64,000 nt of DNA from Streptomyces lincolnensis (lineage in GTDB: Bacteria; Actinomycetota; Actinomycetes; Streptomycetales; Streptomycetaceae): assembly GCF_021173675.1 (NCBI RefSeq), contig NZ_JAIHON010000002.1, forward strand, positions 434,001-498,000. Direction: 5' to 3'. Position 1 is the first letter of the stretch. Each line of letters begins with the position of its first letter. The notes below the pieces were generated by a model. It saw only the letters and a program-made list of their open reading frames with translations. It made no database searches and was not told the DNA's origin. The position numbers and the translations under genes are program-made. Positions 21,538-30,479 of this stretch are shown here, piece after piece.

Positions 21538-22596
21538 TCACCGAGTCGCTGTGAGGGCGCCCAGGGACTCAAGGATCTCCTCCGCCTCCTTCATGATCCG
21601 TCCCACCAGCTCCGCGCACGACGGCAGGTCGTCGATCACTCCGGCGACCTGGCCGGAGGCCATCACGCCGAGGTCCGTGCGGCCGTCCACCATCGCCGAT
21701 CTGAGGAGCATCGGGGTGTTGGCGGCGAGGAGGACCTGGCTGAAGGTGAGGTCCTTGCCGTGGCGCAGGGCGAGGCCGTCGCGGAGCAGTGTGCGCCAGG
21801 TCAGCCCGGACAGCCTGCGGAAGCCCGCCGCGTGGCGCAGCGCCCGCGCCAGGGCCCGCGCGCGGCCGGCGTGCTCCAGGGAGGCCACCAGGTCCGTGCG
21901 CAGCATGCGGTGGGGCAGCCCGTCGACCGCCCGGGTCACCGTCACGTCCTTCACGCTCGCCGCCAGATACCGCGCTTTCACCGCGTCCGGCACCGTCGAG
22001 TCGGAGGTGAGCAGGAACCGCGTGCCCATGGCCACCCCCGCCGCCCCGTAGGCCAGCGCCGCGACCAGGCCCCGCCCGTCGAAGAAGCCGCCCGCCGCCA
22101 CGACCGGGATGTCCACCGCGTCCACGACCTGCGGCAGCAGCACCGTCGTCGCCACGTCCCCGGTGTGTCCGCCGCCCTCGCCGCCCTGGACGATCACCGC
22201 GTCCGCGCCCCAGCCCGCGACCTTCTCGGCGTGCCGCCGGGCGCCGACGGACGGGATGACGACGATCCCCGCCTCCTTGAGCTCCACGATCAGCCCGGGG
22301 GAGGGCGCGAGGGCGAAGGACGCGACCCGGACGCCCTCCTCGATCATGATCCGCACCCGGTCGCCGGCGTCCGCCGCGTCGGCGCGGAGATTGACCCCGA
22401 AGGGCGCGTCCGTGCGGGAGGCCACCTCCCGGATCGCCTCGCGCAACCGGTCGGGGGTCATCGTCGCGGAGGCCAGGATGCCCAGCGCGCCCGCGTTCGC
22501 CGTCGCCGAGACCAGACGCGGGCCCGCCACCCAGCCCATCCCGGTCTGCACGACCGGATGGCGGACGCCGGTCAGCCGGGTGAACGCGGTCTCCAT
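21538..22596 (-). CDS. ipdC: Nitronate monooxygenase-type flavoprotein, IpdC-like
   Basis: 352 residues of an FMN TIM-barrel. Visible motifs are RHPVVQTGMGWVAGPRLVSA at the start, FGVNLRA, VQGGEGGGHTG (phosphate/FMN loop), VAAGGFFDGRGLVAALAYGA and MGTRFLLTSDS. In mycobacteria the protein in the equivalent position, IpdC, is required for HIP-CoA breakdown and is related to 2-nitropropane dioxygenase. Substrate here is inferred from context. The start overlaps the ipdB stop by one base (TGATG). Its last codons lie in the final copy of the tandem repeat. Confidence 0.86.
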   Translation of the reverse strand: METAFTRLTGVRHPVVQTGMGWVAGPRLVSATANAGALGILASATMTPDRLREAIREVASRTDAPFGVNLRADAADAGDRVRIMIEEGVRVASFALAPSPGLIVELKEAGIVVIPSVGARRHAEKVAGWGADAVIVQGGEGGGHTGDVATTVLLPQVVDAVDIPVVAAGGFFDGRGLVAALAYGAAGVAMGTRFLLTSDSTVPDAVKARYLAASVKDVTVTRAVDGLPHRMLRTDLVASLEHAGRARALARALRHAAGFRRLSGLTWRTLLRDGLALRHGKDLTFSQVLLAANTPMLLRSAMVDGRTDLGVMASGQVAGVIDDLPSCAELVGRIMKEAEEILESLGALTATR

Positions 22597-23312
22597 CAGG
22601 CGCCGACCTCCCGGGCACGGGTGCCGGCCGGGTCGAGCACCTCGCGGATCAACTCCAGCTCGTGCGCGGTCGGTTCGCGGGTGTACGGCACCTCGTCCGG
22701 TACGACCGGATCGAAGCCGGTGGCCTCCCGCACCTGCTCCACGGTGACCCCCGGGTGCAGCGAGGCCAGCCGCATCGAGCGGTCCGGGGTGTCGAAGTCG
22801 AAGACACCGAGGTCGGAGACGACTCTCGGGATGCGGTGGAAACGCGCCCCGGCGGCATGGTCGTAGCCCACTCCGCACACCATGTCGACCTTCTCGACGA
22901 ACACCCGCCGGGAGTGCCTCGGCACCCAGTAACTGGTCGGGTTGTTCAGTGTGTTGACCGGCGCGCCCCGCACTCCGAGCAGCTGCCGTTTCGGCCGCGC
23001 CCAGTCGCCGATGCAGGAGATGTTCTGGTTGCCGTACCGGTCGATCTGGCTCGCGCCCATCATCACGTGCCGCCGTCCGCCGGTGACCAGGGCGAGGTGC
23101 TGCCGGTAGGGCAGCCAGCCCTCGGGGGTGCCGTCCGGGCGGACGAGCAGGGCCTCGCCGTCGGTCAGCAGCAGGTCGGGGGAGAAAGTGAGCCGGGCGA
23201 GCCGGGCACCGACCGAGGGGATGAGGCCCATCGGGCTCGCCAGGATCTCGCCCGCGTCCCGCCAGGCCTCTGCGCAGGCGATCACGCAGTACTCACTCCG
23301 GGTAACGGTCAT
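22596..23312 (-). CDS. ipdB: CoA-transferase-like beta subunit, IpdB
   Basis: 238 residues of the class I CoA-transferase fold (LTFSPDLLLTDGEALL, VMMGASQIDRYGNQNISCIG, VDMVCGVGYDHAAGARFHRI). In the IpdAB complex of mycobacteria this fold acts as a hydrolase that opens the last steroid ring of COCHEA-CoA, not as a transferase. The ATG at 23312 was chosen over TTG at 23315 because a GGGGGAGG site sits five bases before it. It overlaps the ipdA 3' end by 20 bp and ipdC by one base. Confidence 0.88.
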   Translation of the reverse strand: MTVTRSEYCVIACAEAWRDAGEILASPMGLIPSVGARLARLTFSPDLLLTDGEALLVRPDGTPEGWLPYRQHLALVTGGRRHVMMGASQIDRYGNQNISCIGDWARPKRQLLGVRGAPVNTLNNPTSYWVPRHSRRVFVEKVDMVCGVGYDHAAGARFHRIPRVVSDLGVFDFDTPDRSMRLASLHPGVTVEQVREATGFDPVVPDEVPYTREPTAHELELIREVLDPAGTRAREVGA

Positions 23313-24114
23313 CAAGTCCTCCCCCGAGGTACCGTGCGGCGAACTCCGGCCAGGGCGTGCTGGCGTACTCCCGCTGTACGGCTTCGTCCCGGCCGTAGTC
23401 GGGGGCGCAGGAGGTGAAGTGCGCGCCGCCCGGAGCCTCGACCACGCCGGTCACCGTGTGCCGCTTGACCAGCAGCGACTGCGGCGGCGCCTCCTTGGTC
23501 AACTCCGCGGTGTCCATGATCCGTTCGCAGGAGACGTACGCGGAGTCGGCCGCCTCGCAGAACAGGTCGTCGAAGTACGGGTCGGGGCCGAGGTACTGGC
23601 CGTTGCCCAGCCGGTCGGCGCGGTTCAGGTGCACCAGGGCGGCGTCCATCGTGAGCGCGGGCATGGCCACGAACGTCTCCCGGTCCTCGTAGGGCGAGGT
23701 CACCGTCCGCAGACCGGGATTGACCCGCATGACGTCCGAACCGGTCCCGGCCCGCACCGGCAGGAAGGGCAGCCGGTGCGCGGCGGCGCGCAGGCCCCAC
23801 ATGAACATGGCCTCGTCGATCTCCATGAGCTCGAAGGCATCGCGCTCGCGGGCCGCTCGGTAGTGGGGTTCGAGCGGGATCGAGTCGAGGGTGACGAAGG
23901 CGGCGACGAGCTTGCGGATCCGCCCGGCGGCGGCCAGCATGCCGACGTCCGGGCCGCCGTAGGAGACGACCGTCAGATCGGTGACGTCCGAGCGCAGCAG
24001 CGCGCGTACCAGTGCCATCGGCTTGCGGCGCGATCCCCAGCCGCCGATGCCGAGGGTCATACCGCTGCGCAGCCGGGAGACGACCTCGTCGGCCGTCATG
24101 GTCTTGTCGCTCAC
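23293..24114 (-). CDS. ipdA: CoA-transferase-like alpha subunit, IpdA
   Basis: 273 residues. LRSGMTLGIGGWGSRRKPMA, LLRSDVTDLTVVSYGGPDVG, LPFLPVRAGTGSDV and VVEAPGGAHFTSCAPDYGRD match my recollection of mycobacterial IpdA almost residue for residue. With IpdB it forms the ring-cleaving hydrolase of steroid C-ring degradation. The GTG at 24114 overlaps the echA20 stop (GTGA); an ATG at 24099 is a shorter alternative. Confidence 0.9.
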   Translation of the reverse strand: MSDKTMTADEVVSRLRSGMTLGIGGWGSRRKPMALVRALLRSDVTDLTVVSYGGPDVGMLAAAGRIRKLVAAFVTLDSIPLEPHYRAARERDAFELMEIDEAMFMWGLRAAAHRLPFLPVRAGTGSDVMRVNPGLRTVTSPYEDRETFVAMPALTMDAALVHLNRADRLGNGQYLGPDPYFDDLFCEAADSAYVSCERIMDTAELTKEAPPQSLLVKRHTVTGVVEAPGGAHFTSCAPDYGRDEAVQREYASTPWPEFAARYLGGGLDDRYPE

Positions 24115-24881
24115 TCGGCCTCCCCGCTCTCGCCGCTTTCCCTGCTCTCCCCGCCGAACCTGTCACGGACCCGGTCGGCGACCCCGCTGACGCTCGCCTC
24201 GTAGGTGAAGCCCTGTTCGTAGCGGTAGCTGCGGCGGACGTCGACCGGGTCGATGCCGTTGATGGCGGCCTTGGCCAGGCGCAGCAGCTCGCCGTCCTTG
24301 GCGGCGATCTCGCGGGCCGACTCCAGCGCCGTGGCGGTGAGTTCGCCCCTCGGCACGACCTTCCACACCGAGCCGTGCCGGTGCAGTTCGGCGGCGGTGA
24401 CCGTGCCGGAGGTGAAGTACAGGGCGCGCATCAGGTGGTGGGGGACCAGCCGGGCCAGGTGCGTGGCCGCGCCGAGGGCGCCGCGGTCCAGCTCGGGCAG
24501 GCCGAAGGTGGCGTCCTCGCTCGCCACGACCACATCCGCGTTGCCCACCAGGCCGACGCCCCCGCCCAGGCAGAAGCCCTGCACGGCCGCCACCACGGGC
24601 ACCTCGCAGTCGTACACCGCCGAGAAGGCCTCGAAGCAGCCCCGGTTGGCGCCGAGGAGGGCGGACGCACCGCGCGCCTGGATCTCCTTGATGTCCACGC
24701 CCGCGTTGAAGCCACGCCCCTCGGCCGCCAGGACCACACACCCGACCTGCGGATCACGGCCCGCCGTGCGCACGGCGTCGGCCAGGGCGAACCAGCCGTC
24801 CACCGGAAGGGCGTTCACGGGCGGGAAGTCGACCGTGACGAAGACGATCCCCTTTTCCGGGGACGAGGTGGAGACACCCAT
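24111..24881 (-). CDS. echA20: Enoyl-CoA hydratase-family ring hydrolase, EchA20-like
   Basis: 256 residues of the crotonase fold. Oxyanion-hole segments are GRGFNAGVDIKEIQ and GFCLGGGVGLVGNADVVVAS. FGLPELDRGALGAATHLARL and YRYEQGFTYEASVSGVAD are diagnostic for EchA20 as I recall it from Mycobacterium. There it hydrolyses the D ring of HIEC-CoA. First gene of the minus-strand echA20-ipdA-ipdB-ipdC unit, starting 22 bp from the second operator. The C-terminal tail is a short Glu/Ser-rich repeat (ESRESGESGEAE). Confidence 0.88.
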   Translation of the reverse strand: MGVSTSSPEKGIVFVTVDFPPVNALPVDGWFALADAVRTAGRDPQVGCVVLAAEGRGFNAGVDIKEIQARGASALLGANRGCFEAFSAVYDCEVPVVAAVQGFCLGGGVGLVGNADVVVASEDATFGLPELDRGALGAATHLARLVPHHLMRALYFTSGTVTAAELHRHGSVWKVVPRGELTATALESAREIAAKDGELLRLAKAAINGIDPVDVRRSYRYEQGFTYEASVSGVADRVRDRFGGESRESGESGEAE

Positions 24882-24902
24882 GGCCGCATCAGCTACCTTT
24901 CC

Positions 24903-24916
24903 ACCAAACGTTTGTT
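24903..24916. promoter_or_regulatory. KstR2-type operator in the echA20-SDR divergent promoter
   Basis: ACCAAACGTTTGTT matches 8 of 10 fixed positions of AnCAAGnnCTTGnT; the two differences are symmetrical (A and T instead of G and C), so the palindrome is preserved. It lies in the 54-bp gap between the divergent starts at 24881 and 24936 and shares a 17-base core with the site at 18663. Confidence 0.72.
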
Positions 24917-24935
24917 AGGTGAAGGGTAGCGGCGA

Positions 24936-25691
24936 ATGGAGCTGAACGGGAGGGTCGTGGTCGTCACCGGCGGCACCCGCGGGGTCGGTGCCGGGATCGC
25001 GCGCCGTTTCGCCGATGCGGGCGCCGAGGTCGTCGTCTGCGCGCGCCGACCACCGGACGTCCCCTTGCCCAAGGCCGAGTTCGCCGCCCTGGACGTGCGG
25101 GACAGCGACGCCGTACGGCACTTCTTCGCCCAACTGCCCCGCCTGGACGTCCTCGTCAACAACGCGGGCGGCGCCCCCTACCGGCGGCTGACCGAGGCGG
25201 ACGCGGAGCGGCACGCCCGGGTCGTCGAGCTCAACCTCCTCGCCCCGCTGACCGTCTCGCTCGCCGCGTACGAGCACCTGAGGCGGGCCCGCGGCTCGAT
25301 CGTCATGATCGGCAGCGTGAGCGGCGGCCGGCCCTCGCCCGGCACGGCCGCCTACGGGGCGGCCAAGGCGGGCCTGGAGAACCTCGCCCGCTCGATGGCC
25401 GTGGAGTGGGCGCCCGACATCCGCGTCAACACCCTCGTCGTCGGCATGGTCCGCACCGAGCTCTCGCACCTGCACTACGGCGACGCCGACGGCCTCGCCG
25501 CCGTCGCCCGCACGGTCCCGCTCGGCCGCCTCGCGGACCCCTCGGACGTCGGCGACGCGGCCGTCTTCCTCGCCTCCGACGCCGCCGCCTACATCAGCGG
25601 GGCCTCGCTGCTCGTGCACGGCGGCGGGGAGCGGCCCGCCTTTCTGGACGCGGCAACCAGCAACGCGGCAACCAGCAACAGGGAAGGGTGA
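24936..25691 (+). CDS. Short-chain dehydrogenase, Rv3549c-like
   Basis: 251 residues. VVVTGGTRGVGAGIARRFA is the TGxxxGxG nucleotide site, VNNAG follows, Ser lies in MIGSVSGG and Tyr-Lys in YGAAKAG. Size, position beside echA20 and divergent orientation match Rv3549c of the mycobacterial KstR2 regulon, whose exact reaction is less settled. The extreme C-terminus repeats AATSN twice (a 15-bp duplication). GAAGGG lies upstream of the ATG at 24936. The next gene starts 1 bp after the stop. Confidence 0.84.
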   Translation: MELNGRVVVVTGGTRGVGAGIARRFADAGAEVVVCARRPPDVPLPKAEFAALDVRDSDAVRHFFAQLPRLDVLVNNAGGAPYRRLTEADAERHARVVELNLLAPLTVSLAAYEHLRRARGSIVMIGSVSGGRPSPGTAAYGAAKAGLENLARSMAVEWAPDIRVNTLVVGMVRTELSHLHYGDADGLAAVARTVPLGRLADPSDVGDAAVFLASDAAAYISGASLLVHGGGERPAFLDAATSNAATSNREG

Positions 25692-25692
25692 G

Positions 25693-26604
25693 ATGAACGG
25701 AATCTGCGACGGCCGGGTCGTCGTCGTCACCGGCGCGGGCCGAGGCCTCGGCCGCGCCCACGCGCGCGCGTTCGCCGCCGCGGGCGCCCGGGTCGTCGTC
25801 AACGACCTCGGCGTCGGCCTCGACGGCGCCCCGGACCCCGACAGCCCGGCCGCCCGTGTCGTCGCCGAGATCCACGCGGCCGGCGGCGAGGCGGTCGCCC
25901 ACGGCGCCGACATCGCGACCACCGCCGGAGCCGCCTCCCTGGTGACCACGGCCCTCGACACCTACGGCCGCCTCGACACCCTCGTCAACAACGCCGGCTT
26001 CCTGCGCGACCGCATGCTCGTCAACCTCGACGAGGACGACTTCGACGCCGTCCTCCGCGTCCACCTCAAGGGCCACTTCCTGCCCCTGAAACACGCGGCC
26101 GCCCACTGGCGGGCGGAGACGAAAGCGGGCCGCGCCCCTGAGGCCCGGATCATCAACACCAGCAGCGGGGCAGGCCTGTTGGGCTCCGTCGGCCAGGCCA
26201 ACTACAGCGCCGCCAAGGCCGCAATCATCGCCCTCACCCTGGTCGCCGCCGCCGAACTCCACCGCTACGGCATCCAGGTCAACGCCATCGCCCCCGCGGC
26301 CCGGACCCGCATGACGCAACACACCTTCGCCGACACGATGGCCACTCCTGAGTCCGGCTTCGACGCGATGGCCCCGGAGAACGTCTCCCCCCTGGTCGTC
26401 TGGCTGGGTTCGGCGGCAAGCGCAGGCGTAACAGGCCGCGTCTTCGAGACGGAGGGCGGCCGCATCACGGTCATGGAGGGCTGGAGGCCGGGCCCGACAG
26501 CTGACAAGGGCGCCCGCTGGACCCCGGAGGAGGCGGGAGAAACGGCACGGAAGCTACTGGAGGAGGCGGACCCCCCGGGCCCTGTCTATGGAACGGGGAG
26601 CTGA
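25693..26604 (+). CDS. Short-chain dehydrogenase, Rv3548c-like (hydroxyacyl-CoA type)
   Basis: 303 residues, longer than standard SDRs. VVVTGAGRGLGRAHARAFA, VVVNDLGV, VNNAGFLRDRM, NTSSGAGLLG and YSAAKAA match the (3R)-hydroxyacyl-CoA dehydrogenase subgroup found in multifunctional beta-oxidation enzymes. A roughly 50-residue C-terminal extension contains GRVFETEGGRITVMEGW and a charged tail. Position and length match Rv3548c. It is co-transcribed with the SDR one base upstream and likely oxidises a hydroxyacyl-CoA made in steroid ring breakdown. Confidence 0.84.
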   Translation: MNGICDGRVVVVTGAGRGLGRAHARAFAAAGARVVVNDLGVGLDGAPDPDSPAARVVAEIHAAGGEAVAHGADIATTAGAASLVTTALDTYGRLDTLVNNAGFLRDRMLVNLDEDDFDAVLRVHLKGHFLPLKHAAAHWRAETKAGRAPEARIINTSSGAGLLGSVGQANYSAAKAAIIALTLVAAAELHRYGIQVNAIAPAARTRMTQHTFADTMATPESGFDAMAPENVSPLVVWLGSAASAGVTGRVFETEGGRITVMEGWRPGPTADKGARWTPEEAGETARKLLEEADPPGPVYGTGS

Positions 26605-26612
26605 TCGGCTTC

Positions 26613-26690
26613 AGGGGCGCGGGACTGTGTTGAATCTGCGGCTACCGCCGCGTGGGCGCGACCAGCCACAACGGACCCGCACCCGCCCCA
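26613..26690 (+). repeat. Streptomyces-type intergenic repeat (GGGGCGCGGG family)
   Basis: The 102-bp gap between two convergent genes contains AGGGGCGCGGGACTG near its left end and GCGCGACCAGCC followed by ACGGACCCGCACCCGC near its right. These are landmarks of a repeat seen between many Streptomyces genes; the core also occurs at 55891-55933. The copy here has an internal change (TGTTGAATCTGCGGC) compared with the other. Confidence 0.65.
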
Positions 26691-26706
26691 CAACACAACC
26701 CCCCAC

Positions 26707-27594
26707 TCACGTATCGCACTCCAGAACAGTCCGGCACAACGCACACCGCGCCCGCACCCGCCCCCGCACCGGCACCCGAATCCGCTGATGACACGTAGGA
26801 CAGGGAAACGACACCCGCACCACCCCACCACCCCCGTCCGGCGTGAACGCATACGGCGCTCCCGGCCGCGGCCCCGGCACCAGATGCCGCCGGTCCCGGG
26901 CGTACCGCCGCCGCCCCGCCCACCCCGCCGCCGTCAGGGGCGGCTGCTGCTCGTCCTGCCGGGCCCGTTCCATGCCCTTGACGTACGCCGTGTAGGCCTG
27001 CGGGCTGGTGAACCACACGGAGGGGTCCTCACCGAACACCAGCGCCCGCTTGGCCAGCACGTACCCGAACTCCTCCGGCGTGAGATACCCCAGCTTCTGC
27101 GAGGACGCCGAGTCCTCCCGGTAGGCGTCCAGCAGCAGCCACCCCGCCCCCAGGTACGTCGTCGCCGTGTCCGTGAGGATCTCGTTGTCCCGCACGCCCG
27201 GGAAGGACAGCCCGAGGCGGTGCAGATAGACATGCATGACCTCGTGGGCGAGGGCCGCGCCGATGTCACGGCGATGGGTGCGGAACCGGTCGTTCAGCTC
27301 GACGAAGTACTCGGGTCCGGCGGTGAGCTCGACATTCGCCGCGTGGGTCATCTCGCGGAAGCCGACGACGAACCGGGCGTCCGGCAGCCGGTAGTGCCGC
27401 ACCAGCTCACGGGCCACCCGCTGGGCCCCCAGATACAGGTCGTCGGAGTCGGAGAACGCCACGTCGGCGGGGACCACACTGGTCCCGAAGGTCTGGATGG
27501 TGTCGTAGGAGAGCCGCTTGTACAGCGCGGTGACGGCGGCCCGCACCGTTTCCAGATGTGGGTAGCCGTGCTCGACCGGTCCGTCGTTCGCCAC
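26707..27594 (-). CDS. Putative zinc metallopeptidase-like protein with C-terminal zinc ribbon
   Basis: 295 residues. ALAHEVMHVYLHRLGL gives an HExxH site (His117, Glu118, His121), followed by DNEILTDTATTYLG with Glu138 as a likely third ligand. The C-terminal 35 residues form a zinc ribbon, CPTC and CALC separated by about 17 residues. No signal peptide is visible, so it is probably cytosolic. I do not recognise a named family. The start was set at GTG 27594 because GGGGGT lies six bases upstream; GTG at 27630 is possible. It faces the steroid cluster convergently and follows the GH35 gene direction. Confidence 0.72.
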   Translation of the reverse strand: MANDGPVEHGYPHLETVRAAVTALYKRLSYDTIQTFGTSVVPADVAFSDSDDLYLGAQRVARELVRHYRLPDARFVVGFREMTHAANVELTAGPEYFVELNDRFRTHRRDIGAALAHEVMHVYLHRLGLSFPGVRDNEILTDTATTYLGAGWLLLDAYREDSASSQKLGYLTPEEFGYVLAKRALVFGEDPSVWFTSPQAYTAYVKGMERARQDEQQPPLTAAGWAGRRRYARDRRHLVPGPRPGAPYAFTPDGGGGVVRVSFPCPTCHQRIRVPVRGRVRARCALCRTVLECDT

Positions 27595-27631
27595 GCCCGC
27601 ACCCCCAAGAGGCCGTGAACCCGATCCCACT

Positions 27632-29413
27632 CTAAGGGCAGGCGGGGGGATTATCGCGGGTCGGATTCCCCGGTACGGGGCCGAGCACGGGCCGGGCGGC
27701 CGCCGCCCGCTCGAACTCCAGTACCCATATCTCGTTGGTGCCCTCCCGCACCACCGGCCCCGGGACGTACAGCGACCGCTGCGGGCCCGCGCACCAGTAG
27801 CGGCCCAGGGCGAAGCCGTTGATCCACACGAAGCCCCGCGTCCAGCCGGGCAGTTCCAGCCGGGCGTCCCCCGCGCCCGTGACCGTGACGGTGCCCCGGT
27901 ACAGGCCCGCCGGGCCGTCCCCCGGCGGCTCCCGGAACGGGACGGCGTGCACGGCGTCCACGTCCTCCAGCGCGTCCAGCCGCAGCCCCCGCGCGCGTAC
28001 CCCGTGCAGATACTGCCGCTCGTGCAGCAGCCCCCCGGTGATCCCCTTGGCCTCGCCGGTCCGCGGCCCGTAGGCGACCCTGCCCAGGGACTCCACCCAC
28101 AGCTCCACGCGCGCGTGCCCGGCGACGGGCTCCTCCAGCCGGTCGTCGTCCTCGGTGAGCACCCCCGCCGGCTTCCCGTCGACGTACACCACGGCCCGGT
28201 CCCGCAGCCCGCGCACCGACAGCGGATACGGGCGCCGGGGTCCCGGCACGGTCACCTCGTAGCGCACCACACCCCGGTCGACGTCCAGCTCCTCGAAGGT
28301 CGGCGGCACCGGAGAGACCCTCTCCGGGCCTCCGAGCGCCTCCAGCACGTCCTCCAGGGGCGCCCAGCCGGTCAGGCGCGCCTCGGCCGTCCCGCCCAGC
28401 ACGGCGGGCGGGACGGGCGGCTCGGGCAGGGGTGCCCCGGCGTACTCGGCGAGGACCTCGCGCATGCGCCAGAACTTCTCCGTGGGGCGCCCGTACTCGT
28501 CGACCGGGGCGTCGTAGTCGTACGACGTCACGTCCGGCAGGAACGGACCGTCCTGGACCTCGCCGCCCCGGTTGGCGCCCGCCCAGCCGGCGAAACTGGT
28601 GCCCCCGTGCGCCATGTACAGGTTGACCGACGCCCCGCACTCCAGGATCTCCCGCAGCTCCGCCGCGGCGTCCGCCGGATCCCGTACGACGTGCTCCTCG
28701 CCCCAGTGGTCGAACCAGCCGCACCAGAACTCCATGCACATCAGCGGCCCCGACGGACGATGCCGGCGCAGCGTCCCGAACGCCTCGCGCGCGCGGGAGC
28801 CGAAGTTCACCGCGGCGAGCACCCCCGGCAGCGAACCGCCGGTGAGCATGTGGTCCTCCGGGCCGTCCGACGTGCACAGCGGCACCGTGACACCCCCGGC
28901 GCGCAGCAGGGCGGCCAGCCGCTCCAGGTAGCGGGCGTCCGAGCCGTAGCTGCCGTACTCGTTCTCGACCTGCACCAGCAGCACCGGGCCGCCGCGGTCG
29001 ATCTGCCGCGACACGATCTCCGGCAGCAGCCTCGCGAACCACCGCTCCACCTGCCCGAGGTACCGCTCGTCACTGGTGCGCGGACGCCCGGCCAGCCAGT
29101 GCGGCAGCCCGCCGTTGTCCCACTCGGCACAGATGTACGGCCCCGGCCGCACGACCGCCCACAGCCCCGCCGCCCGCGCCGCGTCCAGGAACCGGCCCAG
29201 CGCCGCCACGTCCCGGAACCCACCGGGCCGCGGCTCGTGCAGGTTCCACGGCACGTACGTCTCCACGCAGTTCAGGCCCAGCGCCCGCAACATCGCCAGC
29301 CGGTGACCCCACTGCTCCTCGTGCACCCGGAAGTAGTGCAGCGCGCCGGACAGCAGTCGCACCGGCCGGCCGTCCAGCAGGAAGTCCGTGTCCCCCACCG
29401 TGAACTCGCTCAT
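27632..29413 (-). CDS. GH35 beta-galactosidase
   Basis: 593 residues. The GH35 TIM barrel spans about 5-330: LLSGALHYFRVHEEQW, ETYVPWNLHEP, VRPGPYICAEWDNGGLP, the acid/base Glu152 in QVENEYGSY and the nucleophile Glu228 in CMEFWCGWFDHWG. The C-terminal half contains jelly-roll domains ending GFVWINGFALGRYWCAGPQRS. No signal peptide is visible, so it likely acts on imported galactosides. Nothing else sugar-specific is adjacent except the divergent AraC gene, a likely regulator. Confidence 0.92.
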   Translation of the reverse strand: MSEFTVGDTDFLLDGRPVRLLSGALHYFRVHEEQWGHRLAMLRALGLNCVETYVPWNLHEPRPGGFRDVAALGRFLDAARAAGLWAVVRPGPYICAEWDNGGLPHWLAGRPRTSDERYLGQVERWFARLLPEIVSRQIDRGGPVLLVQVENEYGSYGSDARYLERLAALLRAGGVTVPLCTSDGPEDHMLTGGSLPGVLAAVNFGSRAREAFGTLRRHRPSGPLMCMEFWCGWFDHWGEEHVVRDPADAAAELREILECGASVNLYMAHGGTSFAGWAGANRGGEVQDGPFLPDVTSYDYDAPVDEYGRPTEKFWRMREVLAEYAGAPLPEPPVPPAVLGGTAEARLTGWAPLEDVLEALGGPERVSPVPPTFEELDVDRGVVRYEVTVPGPRRPYPLSVRGLRDRAVVYVDGKPAGVLTEDDDRLEEPVAGHARVELWVESLGRVAYGPRTGEAKGITGGLLHERQYLHGVRARGLRLDALEDVDAVHAVPFREPPGDGPAGLYRGTVTVTGAGDARLELPGWTRGFVWINGFALGRYWCAGPQRSLYVPGPVVREGTNEIWVLEFERAAAARPVLGPVPGNPTRDNPPACP

Positions 29414-29485
29414 ACGCCCCACCCTCACCCTCTGGCGGCGATCACGTCCATGGACAAAGATCGGCGCCACTTGGACACGTCGGCG

Positions 29486-29529
29486 GCACGGGACCCGCCA
29501 CCACGGAGCACGGGACCCGCCACCACGGA
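29486..29529 (+). repeat. Two exact 22-bp direct repeats upstream of the AraC gene
   Basis: GCACGGGACCCGCCACCACG plus GA occurs at 29486-29507 and again, base for base, at 29508-29529. The pair lies in the 127-bp divergent promoter region between the GH35 and AraC-type genes, ending 11 bp before the araC-type ATG. It could be a regulator site pair or a simple duplication. Confidence 0.8.
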
Positions 29530-29540
29530 AGGGACCGCGG

Positions 29541-30470
29541 ATGTACCACACCTGGATGCGGTTCTTCACGCCCGGACCGTCCCACCACCGGCTCGGCCTC
29601 GTCTGCCTCGGCGTCGGCCTGCAGTACGGCGCGCTGCCCACCGTCGGCCCCCGGACCCTCGACCATCACGTCGCCGTCGTGATCAGCACCGGCGGCGGCT
29701 GGTACGCCACCCCCGACGGCCGCCGCACGACCGTCACCGCACCCGCGCTGCTGTGGCTCACCCCCGGCGTACCGCACCACTACGCGCCCGACCCCGCCAC
29801 CGGCTGGGACGAGGGCTTCGTCGACTTCGCCGGCCCCGCCACCGCCTCCTACACCGAACTCGGCTACATCGAACCCGACCGCCCCGTGGTGCCCCTCTCC
29901 GACGCCACCGGCCCCCGCGGCGTCATCGCCCGCATGGCCCGCGCCGCCCGCCGCGACAACCCGCTGCTGGAGGTCGAGACCGGCGCCGCCGTCCACGAAC
30001 TCCTCGTCGCCCTGCGCCGCGCCCGCGCCGACCTCGCCCCCGACGGCGACCCGGTCCTCAAGGCCCTCGCCCGCGACGCCTGCCTGCCCCTGTCCGTCGC
30101 CGACCACGCAGCCCGGCACGGCATGACCGCCGCCGAACTGCGCACCGCCGTCCGCCGCGGCGCCGGATGCAGCCCCAAGGACTACCTGCTCGGCATCCGC
30201 CTCGGCCGCGCCAAGGAACTCCTCGCCGCCACCGACCTGCCCGTCGCCGCCGTCGCCCGCCGCGTCGGATACGACGACCCCGCCTACTTCTCCCGCCTGT
30301 TCACCCGCCGCGTCGGCACCGCCCCCGTCCGCTTCCGCGCCACCCAGGGCCGCGCGGTCCCCGGCGGCTGGAGCAACCAGGTCCCCGACCCCGACGACCC
30401 GCCCCGGATCCCCGCCCGGCGGGCCGCCCCCGACCCGCACCCGCACACCGCGCGACCGCACGCCACGTAG
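29541..30470 (+). CDS. AraC-family transcriptional regulator
   Basis: 309 residues. The N-terminal cupin-like sensing domain (about 15-120) includes VAVVISTGGGWYATPDGR and WLTPGVPHHY. The C-terminal AraC DNA-binding domain (about 190-275) ends with PVAAVARRVGYDDPAYFSRL and a GTAPVRFR motif. The last 35 residues are Pro/His/Arg-rich. GGAAGGGACC lies before the ATG at 29541. Divergent placement to the GH35 gene suggests control of it, with a galactoside-like effector as an untested inference. Confidence 0.88.
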   Translation: MYHTWMRFFTPGPSHHRLGLVCLGVGLQYGALPTVGPRTLDHHVAVVISTGGGWYATPDGRRTTVTAPALLWLTPGVPHHYAPDPATGWDEGFVDFAGPATASYTELGYIEPDRPVVPLSDATGPRGVIARMARAARRDNPLLEVETGAAVHELLVALRRARADLAPDGDPVLKALARDACLPLSVADHAARHGMTAAELRTAVRRGAGCSPKDYLLGIRLGRAKELLAATDLPVAAVARRVGYDDPAYFSRLFTRRVGTAPVRFRATQGRAVPGGWSNQVPDPDDPPRIPARRAAPDPHPHTARPHAT

Positions 30471-30479
30471 GGTTTCGCC

